Below, one piece after another: positions 18,713 through 27,472 of a DNA stretch of 64,000 bases (its first letter is position 1; each line of letters begins with the position of its first letter). The position numbers and the translations under genes were made by a program. Location: positions 1-64,000 of the forward strand of contig NZ_JBFDTP010000002.1 in NCBI RefSeq assembly GCF_040719375.1, given 5' to 3'. Source of the DNA: Clostridium sp. AN503 (GTDB lineage: Bacteria; Bacillota; Clostridia; Lachnospirales; Lachnospiraceae). The notes below the pieces were generated by a model, which searched no databases, had not been told where the DNA came from, and was given only the letters and a program-made list of their open reading frames with translations.

Positions 18713-19897
18713 GTGGGGATTGACCTGCATAAGGAAACCCACACAGCAGTCATGCTGGACTGCTGGAATACGAAGCTGGGAGAGATTACATTTGGCAATA
18801 AGCCATTGGAGTTTCCAAAGCTGGTAAGGAAGGTCAGCCGTTTTGTGACAGAGGATAAGGCGGTGGTATACGGTCTGGAGAACGCCTATGGATACGGACG
18901 TGCTCTGGCAGTATGGCTGATTGAGAAAGAATTTCATGTAAAAGACGTAAACACGGTATTATCCTACGCCCAGAGAAAAAGCGTACCCATGTACCAGAAA
19001 AGTGACAGTTATGATGCAGAAGCCGTGGCTCTGGTGCTAATCAATATGCTGGACAAACTGCCGGATGCGATACCAGATGATAAATATTGGACGCTGGGTC
19101 AGTTGGTGAACCGGCGGGACAATATCTGTACCCATTTGCACAGGCTGAAGAACCAGCTCCATGAGCAGCTTTGCATGGCATATCCCAGCTATAAGCAGTT
19201 TTTCAGCGATATTAGCCGTGCAACAGCATTATATTTTTTCAAGGAATATCCATCGCCGGAACATCTGCTGGGAAAGACAGCGGAGGAATTGGCGGAAGAG
19301 CTGCGCCCGGTCAGCCACAATAACTGTTCGGTCAAACGTGCGGAGAAGATACTGAATCTAGTTAAATCTGATGGCGAGACAAGACGGGAGCATCAGGAAA
19401 GCCGGGATACGATAACAAAAAGTCTTGTCAGCGATTTAGAGCATTACCGCATTCAACTGGAGGAAGTAAACGAGGCAATCGAAAACTTACTGCCGGAATT
19501 TAACTGTACCCTTACCACCATGCCGGAGATTGATGTGATAACGGCGGCGAATATGCTGTCAGAGATAGGTGAAATCACCCGCTTTCCCAGTGCGGATAAG
19601 CTGGCGAAGTTTGCCGGGATAGCGCCAGTCAATTTTTCATCGGCAGGAAAAGGGAAGGATAAGTGTCCGAAACAGGGAAACAGGCGGTTACAGGCAATCT
19701 TTTATTTTATGGCAATCCAGATGATACAGGTATCAACAAACGGAACTCCGAGAAATAAGGTATTCCGGGAGTATTATCTGAAACGGGTTGCGGATGGAAA
19801 GAATAAACAGCAGGCATTAATCTGTGTATCCCGGCGCTTGGTAAATATTGTGTAGGGGATGCTGAAAAACCATACAGAATACCGGGAGCCGGAGTAA
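18713..19897 (+). pseudogene. IS110-family recombinase, copy 3, premature stop
   Basis: Same protein as copies 1 and 2, but TAT has become TAG at 19853-19855, removing the last 14 residues (YGMLKNHTEYREPE equivalent). The original stop is still present at 19895-19897. Two further changes hit conserved places: Gly to Glu in the helix-hairpin-helix (TTMPEIDV) and Met to Lys in GKDKCPKQ. The enzyme is probably impaired or dead, although copies 1 and 2 could act on its ends in trans. Confidence 0.8.
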
Positions 19898-20025
19898 TAA
19901 AGGCTGACAGTTACGAGCAGTTTGTGCTAAGATAGAACCAGAAGAAGCACAACGATTGGTTTACCACCTTTTCCAAAAGAACAGAGAAAAAGGGGCGAAA
20001 GTTATAAGCTGGATGACTCGGTGCC

Positions 20026-20364
20026 AAGGGGGATTCTGAGACTTAATATTCAGGAGAATTAAAGAAAGTAGATAGTAAAGATGCCGCAGCGGATGCTTTA
20101 GCAGAAAGAATTGGCGGAGAATCCAGAGTAAAGTTCTCTAATGACCCCAACGGGCGAGAATTTGATGTAGTAAGTGATGATTATATTGCACAAGCAAAAC
20201 CAGATTTGAAATCTTATGGTCAAAGTTGGAGAAAACAGACTAAAGCAACCTTTGAGGCAGCAAAAGCAACTGGAAGGAAGGCATATTTCCAATTTGAAGG
20301 TACACCTGCAGATGATATATTACGCAAAATCGCTAAATATGGTGAAAGATATTGGAAGTCCTGA
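20026..20364 (+). pseudogene. Orphan Rhs tip 4: truncated restriction-endonuclease-fold nuclease
   Basis: Out of IS110 unit 3 the frame reads KGDSET-stop-YSGELKKVDSKDAAADALAERIGG..., so one TAA (20044-20046) interrupts an otherwise continuous tip. The body has NGREFDVVSDDYIAQAKP, a D-x(n)-QxK nuclease core, then KQTKATFEAAKATGRKAYF and FEGTPADDILRKIAKYGERY. This matches the layout of restriction-endonuclease-fold toxins (Tox-REase type) that usually end in a further GVxVxI strand. Here the frame runs into the IS1182-like fragment right after KYGERY and stops. The last strand and the immunity gene appear to have been lost to that insertion. Confidence 0.65.
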
Positions 20365-20905
20365 GGAAATGCGGGAAAAAGCAAAAGAAGGTTATTTTGT
20401 CAGAGATCCGGAGAGAAACCAGGTATACTGTCCGGCAGGAGAGATTCTGAGACAGAAGAGCATAAAGAAAAACGGAAACATTCGCTATGTGAATAAAAAT
20501 GCCTGTAAACACTGCCCAAACCGTAATAAGTGTTACAAGGGAAAAGGTGAATGGAAAGAGATTGATTTTACCAAAGACCAACGGATAAAACCATGTAAGG
20601 ACTGGCTGAAAGCAGAAGGAAAGAAAGCGGAGGAAACGAGAGCAGATGAAAAATGGCACTATGAGAAAAGAAAGGTTGTGAAATTTTTTCTGAAACCAGA
20701 CAAAGAAAAAATGAGCCAGAGAATGTGCCTGTCGGAGCATCCATTTGGAACAATAAAACGAGCGATGGGAGCCACTTATTTTCTATTGAGAGGGATACGA
20801 AAAGTGGCTGGGGAGTTTGCGCTCTTTTGTCTGGGATATAACCTGGAACGGGCGAAAAATCTCCTTGGATTTCAAAAAATGATGGAATTGATGGAACAGG
20901 CATAA
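20345..20905 (+). pseudogene. IS1182-type transposase, C-terminal fragment
   Basis: C-terminal part of a DDE transposase: Cys-rich knuckle CKHCPNRNKCYKG, then RMCLSEHPFGTIKRAMG with the final catalytic Glu region, and FALFCLGYNLERAKN. The N-terminal half is absent; the frame starts inside the end of orphan tip 4 with no proper start. It shows that a second IS type struck the end of the tip array and probably blocked its further growth or maintenance. Confidence 0.75.
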
Positions 20906-21019
20906 GCCTCTTTGTTCACTCTGTGTATTTTATTCAGTTTTCAATGTCACAGATGAAAGAAAGGGGCTAAATTTATACCTAAAGATAAGGTTTTCGGACA
21001 GACTGAGGGGGGAACTTTG

Positions 21020-21830
21020 ATGAAGAACATATTGAAATACTGTACTTTGATTTTTCTGCTTAGTGCCATTTCTTTTCCTGCATATGGCGGAACTTGGCTT
21101 CGTTATGGGGTGAACTATACTTTTACGGCGGGCAGCCGGGGAACCGTGGTGCAGTGATTAATGCATCTGTCAAAGAAGTGTGGAACGATGTATATGAGGC
21201 CAAACTGGATGGGCAGATTATGAAAAGCCAATGGTTGGGATACTGTCATCCAATCTATAATCCGGACGAGCCTAAATGGTGCTATTTTAAAGAGAATGGC
21301 AAGGAGGCTATGGATTGGACTCAGATTGATGGAAATTGGTATAATTTCGGCGGCGGCGGAACAATGATTACCGGTTGGTATCGGACGGATGGAAATTATT
21401 ATTATTTTGACCCGGTTACTGGAATTATGCAGACATCTGGAACAGCAATGCGAGATGGGGTAACCTATGAATTTCAACCGGATGGACTTTCCCAAAAAAT
21501 CGATGGACTTCTGATAGCGGAAGCGGGCGATACCGATGGTTGGGTTGAAGAAAATGGGATATGGTATTACTTGCGTGACGGTCAAAAAGTGATGAATGAG
21601 TGGCTGCAGGATGGGGATAACTCTTATTATGTAGGGGAAGATGGCGCTATGTATACCGGTAGTCATATTATGGACGGCTGTCTATATATGTTTTCTTGGA
21701 ATGGCAGGTTGATGAAGGACGGAAAACAAACATATAGTAATGGAGTGAAGTATGTTTTTGATGGGACTGGGAGAGGTGTCCCGGCAGAAATGAACGCTGA
21801 GGAACGTATGCGCTATTCAGCGAGTACTAT
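21020..21830 (+). pseudogene. Cell-wall/choline-binding-repeat surface protein, broken
   Basis: ATG 21020 after GAGGGGGGAAC encodes a clear signal peptide (MKNILKYCTLIFLLSAISFPAYG), but that frame stops at 21157. The mature part continues in another frame from about 21094, so there is a frameshift. The mature region carries glucan/choline-binding-type repeats (GNWYNFGGGGTMITGWY, GNYYYFDPVTGIMQTSG, GIWYYLRDGQKVMNEWL). After GRGVPAEMN the repeats end, and the frame runs on to 22128 through unrelated sequence, overlapping the neighbouring minus-strand regulator. Secreted wall-binding role in the ancestor; non-functional here in my reading. Confidence 0.6.
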
Positions 21831-22053
21831 TTGGTGCGAAATGACGTATGAAAAGAGTACCCTTTTCCGAAAATGCGTTGCATTTTGCTTGTTGGGAAGT
21901 ATCCCAAACCCTCTGAAAAATCTCTCAAACCTTATCTGTCTGGATAAGGGGGATCTGTTGCATTTCTTCCCTCACTATATACAACACCGGACAAGGCGGT
22001 TTTGCCGAAGTTTTGAGGAAAAATCGCAATGCCTTTATGGTTTATTTTACTGT

Positions 22054-22683
22054 CTACTCCACACTACAAAGTTTGTAATTTCCTTTCCCGATTTTCATTA
22101 CAATTCCGTCTGCTTCATATTGATTTAGGATTCGCTGTAACTGGCGTGCGCTGCAATTTAAGTGAAAAGCCGCCTGCTGCAAGCCTTTCATTTCTCCGCC
22201 GCTGCATTTATATTTCATGTATGTTAAGACACGCTGCTTCAAACTTGCCGGGGCAGCGTCAAGTATGGTAATAGATTCCATTTTTTGAGTTAAGGATTCA
22301 CATACCAGTTGTAAGAATTTGCAGTTTTGAAGCAGTGCGCTTTTACTTGCTTCGACAGACAAGGTAAGACAAACGACATCATCATTTGCTTCTGCATAAA
22401 CATTGCTTGGTTTACTTGGGAAAATTTCCATTTCGCCGAGCAAATCATTTTTTCTGCCGTTTGCAAGAGAATACACCGACCCATCATCTCTGATAAAATA
22501 AATACTTACTATACCTTGAATAATGATTTGGAATAGGTGTTCTTTTTGCAATGGGGTGGAAATAAATTCGCCCTTTTTATACTGCGTAACAAATAAATAT
22601 TCTCTTAAGTTGCCCATTACGGATTCAAATTTGGTTTGCTTCAAATAAGTTTCAATGCGTGCACTGTCATAAAATCTTTTCAT
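22054..22683 (-). CDS. Crp/Fnr-type transcriptional regulator
   Basis: 209 aa (MKRFYDSARIETYLKQ...) from ATG at 22683, supported by GGAGAG upstream on the minus strand; the longer upstream frame reads through the intergenic promoter region. Residues 1-125 form a cyclic-nucleotide-binding-like beta barrel (YKKGEFI..., GRKNDLLGEMEIF). The C-terminal winged helix includes GEMKGLQQAAFHLNCSARQLQRILNQYEADG. There are no Fe-S cysteine clusters as in Fnr. It is transcribed divergently from a MATE exporter 101 bp away and probably controls it. AT-rich relative to the genome core, consistent with transfer. Confidence 0.85.
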   Translation of the reverse strand: MKRFYDSARIETYLKQTKFESVMGNLREYLFVTQYKKGEFISTPLQKEHLFQIIIQGIVSIYFIRDDGSVYSLANGRKNDLLGEMEIFPSKPSNVYAEANDDVVCLTLSVEASKSALLQNCKFLQLVCESLTQKMESITILDAAPASLKQRVLTYMKYKCSGGEMKGLQQAAFHLNCSARQLQRILNQYEADGIVMKIGKGNYKLCSVE

Positions 22684-22784
22684 ACAATTTCTCTCCAAAC
22701 AAGACACATGTCCGGTTCTTTCTTTGTAAGTATAGCGTATAATGATGACGATTACAAGAAGCAGAATGTGGAGGTTTGGGATTG

Positions 22785-24137
22785 ATGACAACAGTATTTG
22801 AAGAAGAAAACATTTCAAAAGCAATTTTGCGTATGGGATTACCCGCCATGTTAGGGCAGCTCACAACGCTGATTTATAATATTGCAGACACCTTTTTTGT
22901 GTCCTTGATGAAAGAGCCTGCAATGATTGCCGCAGTGACGCTATGCACACCAATTCTTTTGATTATCATGTCGATTGCGTCCATTTTTGGCATGGGCGGC
23001 AATAGCGTGATTGCAAGGCTATTAGGAGAGGATAAATCCAAAGAGGTCAAAAGAACACTGAATTTTTGTTTGTACGCAATGGCATTTGCTGGGATTACCA
23101 TTCTGCTCGTCGGCATTCTCTTTATGGGGCAGATTGCAAAGCTGTCGGGTGCAGACGCAGAAAATATAGCTTATACCAATGATTATTTGAGATATGTTTT
23201 TCTGGGCGCACCCTTTATTATCCTTTCCAATGGATTAGTCCACTTATTTCGCTCGGTTGGATTTATTAAAGAAAGTACGATTGGATTGGCACTCGGAAAC
23301 TCTATCAATATCGTGTTTGACTTTGTTTTTATCGTATTATTTGGCTGGGGAACGGCGGGTGCTGCTCTTGCCACGTCCTTTGGTTTCTTCGGTTCCACGA
23401 TTTATTACCTGGTCTGTATGATAAAAGCGGAGAGAAACGGAAATCCGTTGGTATCACTTGCGATAAAAGATTTTGCACCGAACAGAAAAATGGTGGACAG
23501 CGTAGTAAGTATCGGAATCCCCGGTGCGCTGATTACCGTTCTGCTCAGTGTTTCCAATATCGTTCTCAATAACTTTATTGGAAATTACGGCTCCGACGCG
23601 GTTGCATCATACGGAATTGCCTATAAAGTGGATATGGTTCCGATTATGCTGTCGGTTGGTCTTTCACAGGGCGTTGCACCGTTGAGTGGGTATTATTACG
23701 GCGCAGGGAAAAAAGAGCGTGTGTCGCAGGCGATGAACTTATCTATTATTTATGGAATCTGTTTGGGAGCAATCTTTTTAGTAGTATTTTGTTTGTTGGG
23801 GGCAGAACTGGCAGGCGTATTTCTTCATGATGAGTCATTGGTACAGCAAGCGGGATATTTTATCAGCATTTTAGGTTTGTCAGCCCCCATGCTCGGTATC
23901 ATCAACATGGTAACAAGCTATTTTCAGGCGCTGGGCGTTGCGATAAAGTCTTTGATTATTACAATGATGAGAAACGTTGTTTTGTTTATCCCGGCAGTGG
24001 TACTTTTAAACAACTTGTGGCAATTAAACGGTGTTATCGCTGCACAGCCGGTTGTGGAAACGGTTTTGGCGATTGTCTGCATTGTAATGTATGCAAGAGA
24101 TTCAAGTTTGAAAAAGATTGTACAGACTGCGGGGTAA
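22785..24137 (+). CDS. MATE family efflux transporter
   Basis: 450-aa inner-membrane Na+/H+-coupled multidrug antiporter with about 12 predicted membrane segments in two homologous halves. The N-terminus reads TTVFEEENISKAILRMGLPAMLGQL, and FGMGGNSVIARLLGE follows. ATG 22785 is preceded by GGAGG (22770-22774); an upstream TTG in frame lacks spacing. A TATAAT (22738-22743) in the intergenic gap is a candidate -10 box. With the divergent Crp-like regulator it forms a regulator-exporter module next to conjugative transposon debris, a frequent way such modules travel. Confidence 0.92.
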   Translation: MTTVFEEENISKAILRMGLPAMLGQLTTLIYNIADTFFVSLMKEPAMIAAVTLCTPILLIIMSIASIFGMGGNSVIARLLGEDKSKEVKRTLNFCLYAMAFAGITILLVGILFMGQIAKLSGADAENIAYTNDYLRYVFLGAPFIILSNGLVHLFRSVGFIKESTIGLALGNSINIVFDFVFIVLFGWGTAGAALATSFGFFGSTIYYLVCMIKAERNGNPLVSLAIKDFAPNRKMVDSVVSIGIPGALITVLLSVSNIVLNNFIGNYGSDAVASYGIAYKVDMVPIMLSVGLSQGVAPLSGYYYGAGKKERVSQAMNLSIIYGICLGAIFLVVFCLLGAELAGVFLHDESLVQQAGYFISILGLSAPMLGIINMVTSYFQALGVAIKSLIITMMRNVVLFIPAVVLLNNLWQLNGVIAAQPVVETVLAIVCIVMYARDSSLKKIVQTAG

Positions 24138-24252
24138 ACTGATCCATAGTAAGATTAGTGCCACCTGCAACAAAGCCGTTACTCTAACGGAAAACGATTG
24201 TTACAGCGTTAAGCGGCGGTATCAAATGCTTAACGTATTGGGAGGTATTGCC

Positions 24253-24363
24253 ATGTCCTGTTTTTATGTGCTGAATCATTGTGAATCATCAAAAAAATCC
24301 TGTTTCCTGCAAAGGGATTTTGCGGCTATGAAGATGAACAAACAAATCATATTGACTGCTTAA
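24253..24363 (+). CDS. Small ORF of 36 aa upstream of transposon remnants
   Basis: MSCFYVLNHCESSKKSC... from ATG 24253 with GGGAGG 8 bp upstream; three cysteines, no known family. The only translatable item I see in 24138-24455. It precedes the transposon sigma-factor remnant on the same strand. May be a leader peptide or chance ORF. Confidence 0.3.
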   Translation: MSCFYVLNHCESSKKSCFLQRDFAAMKMNKQIILTA

Positions 24364-24455
24364 ATAATTCATATTACCCAAATGCCTATGCCGTTTTATG
24401 CAGTGTGGGCGTTTGTTGTAATACCCCCTACCGGGAAGAAAGAGGGTGATTTCAG

Positions 24456-24911
24456 ATGATTTATTCCGAGTAGTACAAGGAGCGTATAGAATGTGCTTTT
24501 GCCGCCTTTTGCAAGGTTGTCCTTCGCCATACCGCTTTCAATGCCTATCGTGACATTGGCAGAAAGCAGAAGCATGAAATATCCCTTGAATATCTCATGG
24601 AAGAAAAATATTTCAAGCCGTCTACAACAGACAGCTACTTTGAGAAGCAGAGCAAGCCAACTGTCTATCATGTATGTGGTAAGACTGTCATTATCGGGAA
24701 TGAGCAGTTAGGACAAGCCTTTTCTGTTCTGTCAGAGCAGAGGAAAAACGTGCTTGTTTTGTACTTCTACTGCCATTACACAGACGCAAAAATCGGGCAG
24801 ATATACGGGAAGAGCAGAAGCACAGCAAACTACTGGAAGTTAGCGACGTTGAAACAGTTGAGAAGAGAATGGGAGAGGTTGGAACATGAGCGAGAAGCTG
24901 ATACCATTTGA
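24456..24911 (+). pseudogene. Conjugative-transposon sigma-70-like factor, nonsense codon
   Basis: From ATG 24456 the frame reads MIYSE-stop-YKERIECAFAAFCKVVLRHTAFNAYRDI..., with TAG at 24471-24473. It then continues uninterrupted to a region-4-type helix-turn-helix (LSEQRKNVLVLYFYCHYTDAKIGQIYGKSRSTANYW). This is the small sigma-like regulator of Tn916/Tn1549-type elements. Internal re-initiation at ATG 24597 could make a 104-aa product, but loss of function is more likely. It overlaps the next pseudogene by 26 bp, as in intact elements. Confidence 0.65.
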
Positions 24912-25086
24912 AACGATTGAAAAGGCAGTTGCCGGAGAACCGGAAGCGGTCAATGCTGTCCTGCAACATTACCGAGGGCGCATAAAGTATCTGTCTATGT
25001 ATCAAGGACACTTCAATAGCGACATTCAAGACAGTTTGTAAATGCAGCTTGTAAAAGCAATCCTTAAATTTCGCATTGACAGGTAG
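24886..25086 (+). pseudogene. Transposon helix-turn-helix/sigma-region protein, interrupted
   Basis: MSEKLIPFETIEKAVAGEPEAVNAVLQHYRGRIKYLSMYQGHF... with a TAA at 25039-25041, after which the same frame resumes MQLVKAILKFRIDR-stop. This is the small HTH protein that follows the sigma-like gene in Tn916/Tn1549-type elements, where it usually precedes excisionase and integrase. Neither xis nor int is present, so the element is a dead remnant. Confidence 0.6.
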
Positions 25087-25223
25087 TGAATAGCAAAGCC
25101 TTGCAGCCTTTCGTTTCCATTCCGGCAACTTACAGGTAGAAAAGAATTGGGAGAACGGAAAGGAAGGGAATTGATTAAATCAGTAATTATTTCATCTTTA
25201 CTTTATATATCTTTATTTAATTG

Positions 25224-25293
25224 CGTTGGATTTTCCAACGTAGGTTTTTCCAATGTTGGAAAATCCAATGTAGGTTAATCCAACACTGGAAGT
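25224..25293. repeat. Cluster of TCCAA/TTGGA inverted and direct repeats
   Basis: CGTTGGA-TTT-TCCAACG (25224-25240) and TCCAATGTTGGA (25249-25260) are palindromes. TCCAAYGTAGGTT recurs at about 25234 and 25264 as direct repeats, followed by a partial copy TCCAACACTGG. Such iteron-like clusters bind an excisionase, relaxase or regulator. It lies just after the transposon remnants in the gene-free stretch 25087-25618. Confidence 0.5.
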
Positions 25294-25474
25294 CGTAACT
25301 GCACGATCACTTTATTTCATGTAAACAACTGCATGAATTGCCATAGTATTGTTACGCAGTAGGGGGTAAAAAAGCCTTGATTTATGCGCTTTACAGACAC
25401 GAAAATATCAAGAGCAAGGGTTTTATACCTTTTCCCTCAAAAATGACGTTCTACTGCGTAAGAAAATAGAAAAA

Positions 25475-25506
25475 CGGTGTGTACCGTTTTCTTGCAGTAC
25501 ACACCG
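25475..25506. terminator. Hairpin closing the mobile region
   Basis: CGGTGTGTAC (25475-25484) pairs exactly with GTACACACCG (25497-25506), with an A-run before it and CTTTC after. An outer pair TTACGCAGTAG (about 25354) and CTACTGCGTAA (about 25451) flanks the preceding 90 bp, which may mark an element end. Confidence 0.5.
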
Positions 25507-25618
25507 CTTTCGTTGCAATCCTGTTTGTCAGCCGTTAAGTTAGTTTTCTTGTGATACTTCCTTATCGGTGTTCATCATATGGAAATCCCCTGGATAGTTC
25601 GTTAAATATACATAGACC

Positions 25619-26527
25619 TTACCGTTCTTCCATTGCATGTACCAGCTCCACGATCAGTTCATGGGTGGGAGCAGGCACGCCGCATTTTTTGGATGCGCGG
25701 ACTACGGAACCGCTGATGGTATTGACCTCGGTCTTCCGTCCGGCGCGCAGGTCGGCGCAGATGGAAGTGATGCCCTCCGGTGAATTCTCGGAGGCGGAGC
25801 GCACTTTTTCTGTGATGGCCGCCTCATCAGCAGTAAGGCCGAGACCATGCGCCACCTCTACGGCTTCGTGGATCAGGCGCCTGGTGATGTTCCATGCATG
25901 TTCATTTCCGGCGATAAAGCCCATGGGAACCTGCAGCACCCCGGTCACTGCGCTTAAGGAAACGTTGGTGAACAGCTTATCCCAGATCAGCTGTTGGATA
26001 TTGTCATGGATATGCCCCTGAAAGCCGCAGTTATCCAGTACTTCGGCAAGCTTTGGGAGAAAGCCTTCCCTGTCTGCTTCCAGCATTCCGATGTTGGTGT
26101 TGCCTGCTCCGCCGCGGCGCACATGGCCAGGCGCCAGGACCGCGCCGTTGTCCCCTGTGGTTCCGATGATAATACGGTCCACCGGGACAAATTCAGATAA
26201 AATGTCTTCATGGCCGGAGCCGTTCTGCAGGGTCATCAGATAGGTATCCGGTCCGATGATGCCCCTGTTGTTGTCAAGCGCAGAACGGGAGAACAGGGCC
26301 TTTACAAACAGGATGATCAGATCCATCGGCTCCAGTCCCGCTGTGGAGGTGACGGCCGTCGGGTGATAGACGACGTCATTTCCGCCCTCCTGGACGGTCA
26401 GGCCGTGCTCATTGATGTGATCCACAATTGCCTGGTTGGTGTCCACCAGATATACATCGTTATGTAAGGATAAATGTCCGCCGTAGATGGAGCCCATGGC
26501 TCCGGCGCCGATTACTGCTATTCTCAT
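25619..26527 (-). CDS. Ketopantoate reductase family oxidoreductase (PanE/ApbA-like)
   Basis: 302-aa cytosolic NAD(P)H-dependent 2-oxoacid reductase. N-terminal Rossmann fold with GAGAMGSIYGGHL. A conserved Lys in ILFVKALFS is the usual catalytic position, followed by TLQNGSGHED, and a C-terminal helical domain has WDKLFTNVSLSAVTGV. It is second in an operon with a cyclase-family gene (29 bp gap). The pairing and GntR control point to catabolism of a hydroxy- or keto-acid. True pantothenate biosynthesis is less likely since panB/panC are not adjacent. Confidence 0.85.
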   Translation of the reverse strand: MRIAVIGAGAMGSIYGGHLSLHNDVYLVDTNQAIVDHINEHGLTVQEGGNDVVYHPTAVTSTAGLEPMDLIILFVKALFSRSALDNNRGIIGPDTYLMTLQNGSGHEDILSEFVPVDRIIIGTTGDNGAVLAPGHVRRGGAGNTNIGMLEADREGFLPKLAEVLDNCGFQGHIHDNIQQLIWDKLFTNVSLSAVTGVLQVPMGFIAGNEHAWNITRRLIHEAVEVAHGLGLTADEAAITEKVRSASENSPEGITSICADLRAGRKTEVNTISGSVVRASKKCGVPAPTHELIVELVHAMEER

Positions 26528-26556
26528 AAGAATTACCGTCCCTTCTACATCTGTGC

Positions 26557-27243
26557 TTATCTGGAGAATTCAGCCAGCCCTTCGATCGCATAGGCGCGGA
26601 TCGGGCAGGAATCCAGTCCCTTGATCGGAAGCGGGGAGTAGGACATGAAGAAGGTATCGGTGGTCAGCTCCTCTAAGTTCTTGAGCACTTCCAGGAACAC
26701 ACAGTTTACTTCCATCAAAACATCATGGAATGCACATACATCCGTGTTGTTGCTCTCGATGGAGACGCCGTCGCCAAAGCCCACGCATTTTACCTTTTTG
26801 TCACGGAACCACTCGGCGGTCTCACGGCAGATGAAGAGACGTTTGTCCTTTTCCGTGTTGGAATCCGGGGTAAACGGAGCCAGCTTCATCGGGGAATCGA
26901 TGATAACAATATCGCCCTCCTGGATGCGGTCGCCGCAGGCTTTTTCCAAGTCCTCACCGGTGATCTTGTGGTTCGGCTCGCAGCCTTCAATGTTTACATA
27001 AATAGCACGTCCCATAAAGGTGGTGATCGGAAGGGCTTCTACGTCCGCCCAGTTGTCATTGTGATGATACGGACACTCCACATGGGTTCCCAGATGGCTG
27101 GTCAAGTCCATGATCGTGTGGAAATCCGGGATCGGGCCTCCGGTGTTGAAGCGGGTCAGCCCGCAGCGCCTGCTCTCGGTCTTCGGATCTAAAACCTTCG
27201 TTAAATCTACTACACGTAAATTGCCTAACTGAAATGCACTCAT
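26557..27243 (-). CDS. Cyclase family protein (kynurenine-formamidase-like metal hydrolase)
   Basis: 228 aa starting MSAFQLGNLRVVDLTKVLDP; ATG at 27243 has AGGAGG nine bases upstream. Metal-binding signature of the family: HLGTHVECPYHH, the HxGTHxDxPxH motif with Glu at the D position. IVIIDSP and a C-terminal region follow. These enzymes hydrolyse cyclic amides, formamides or lactone-like substrates in the cytoplasm. First gene of the minus-strand operon under the palindrome-bearing promoter at 27320-27349. The substrate is unknown; the partner reductase suggests a carboxylic-acid product is then reduced. Confidence 0.8.
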   Translation of the reverse strand: MSAFQLGNLRVVDLTKVLDPKTESRRCGLTRFNTGGPIPDFHTIMDLTSHLGTHVECPYHHNDNWADVEALPITTFMGRAIYVNIEGCEPNHKITGEDLEKACGDRIQEGDIVIIDSPMKLAPFTPDSNTEKDKRLFICRETAEWFRDKKVKCVGFGDGVSIESNNTDVCAFHDVLMEVNCVFLEVLKNLEELTTDTFFMSYSPLPIKGLDSCPIRAYAIEGLAEFSR

Positions 27244-27319
27244 CTTGAAATACCTCCTGAAAATATTTGATAGTGGGACTGCAAAAATTCCTGTATGCCG
27301 GAATCCTTCTGCTACCTGC

Positions 27320-27349
27320 ATTATAGCAGTATACCGGTATACCGGTCAA
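27320..27349 (-). promoter_or_regulatory. Cyclase operon promoter with GntR-type operator
   Basis: On the minus strand: TTGACC (27344-27349), 18-bp spacer, TATAAT (27320-27325). The spacer holds the perfect palindrome GTATACCGGTATAC (27329-27342), which would block RNA polymerase when bound. It lies between the cyclase operon and the divergent gntR gene, so autoregulation plus repression is the simplest model. Confidence 0.7.
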
Positions 27350-27360
27350 GCGTTTTTTTG

Positions 27361-27389
27361 TTGACGGGAAAAGAAATTTAAGTTATGAT
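27361..27389 (+). promoter_or_regulatory. Promoter of the GntR regulator
   Basis: TTGACG 27361-27366, 17-bp spacer, TATGAT 27384-27389, about 85 bp before the gntR ATG and 18 bp from the palindrome at 27329-27342. Confidence 0.6.
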
Positions 27390-27472
27390 GGTATATATTG
27401 ATAACAGGAAGATGCGCTGCGGGTTCAGGGCAGAGGAGAAGCAGGGCAGCAGGGGAGCAGGAGGATACATAC

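Larger units (their letters stand above)
17255..20040 (+). mobile_element. IS110-family unit, copy 3 (diverged, degenerating)
   Basis: Third repeat with the same order of parts, but the 17255-18520 portion is clearly more diverged from copies 1 and 2. The region from about 18525 onward (leader RNA, recombinase, right end) is again highly similar. The right end reads CAAGGGGGATTCTGAG, giving KGDS. The sharp rise in similarity at about 18525 marks the probable left boundary of the minimal IS. It also contains a frameshifted minus-strand gene. Confidence 0.7.

Noticed and set aside
20216..20340. N-terminal part of the ORF leading into the IS1182-type fragment
   Set aside because: It is the wrong frame of orphan tip 4; the nuclease frame runs through the same DNA until 20364.
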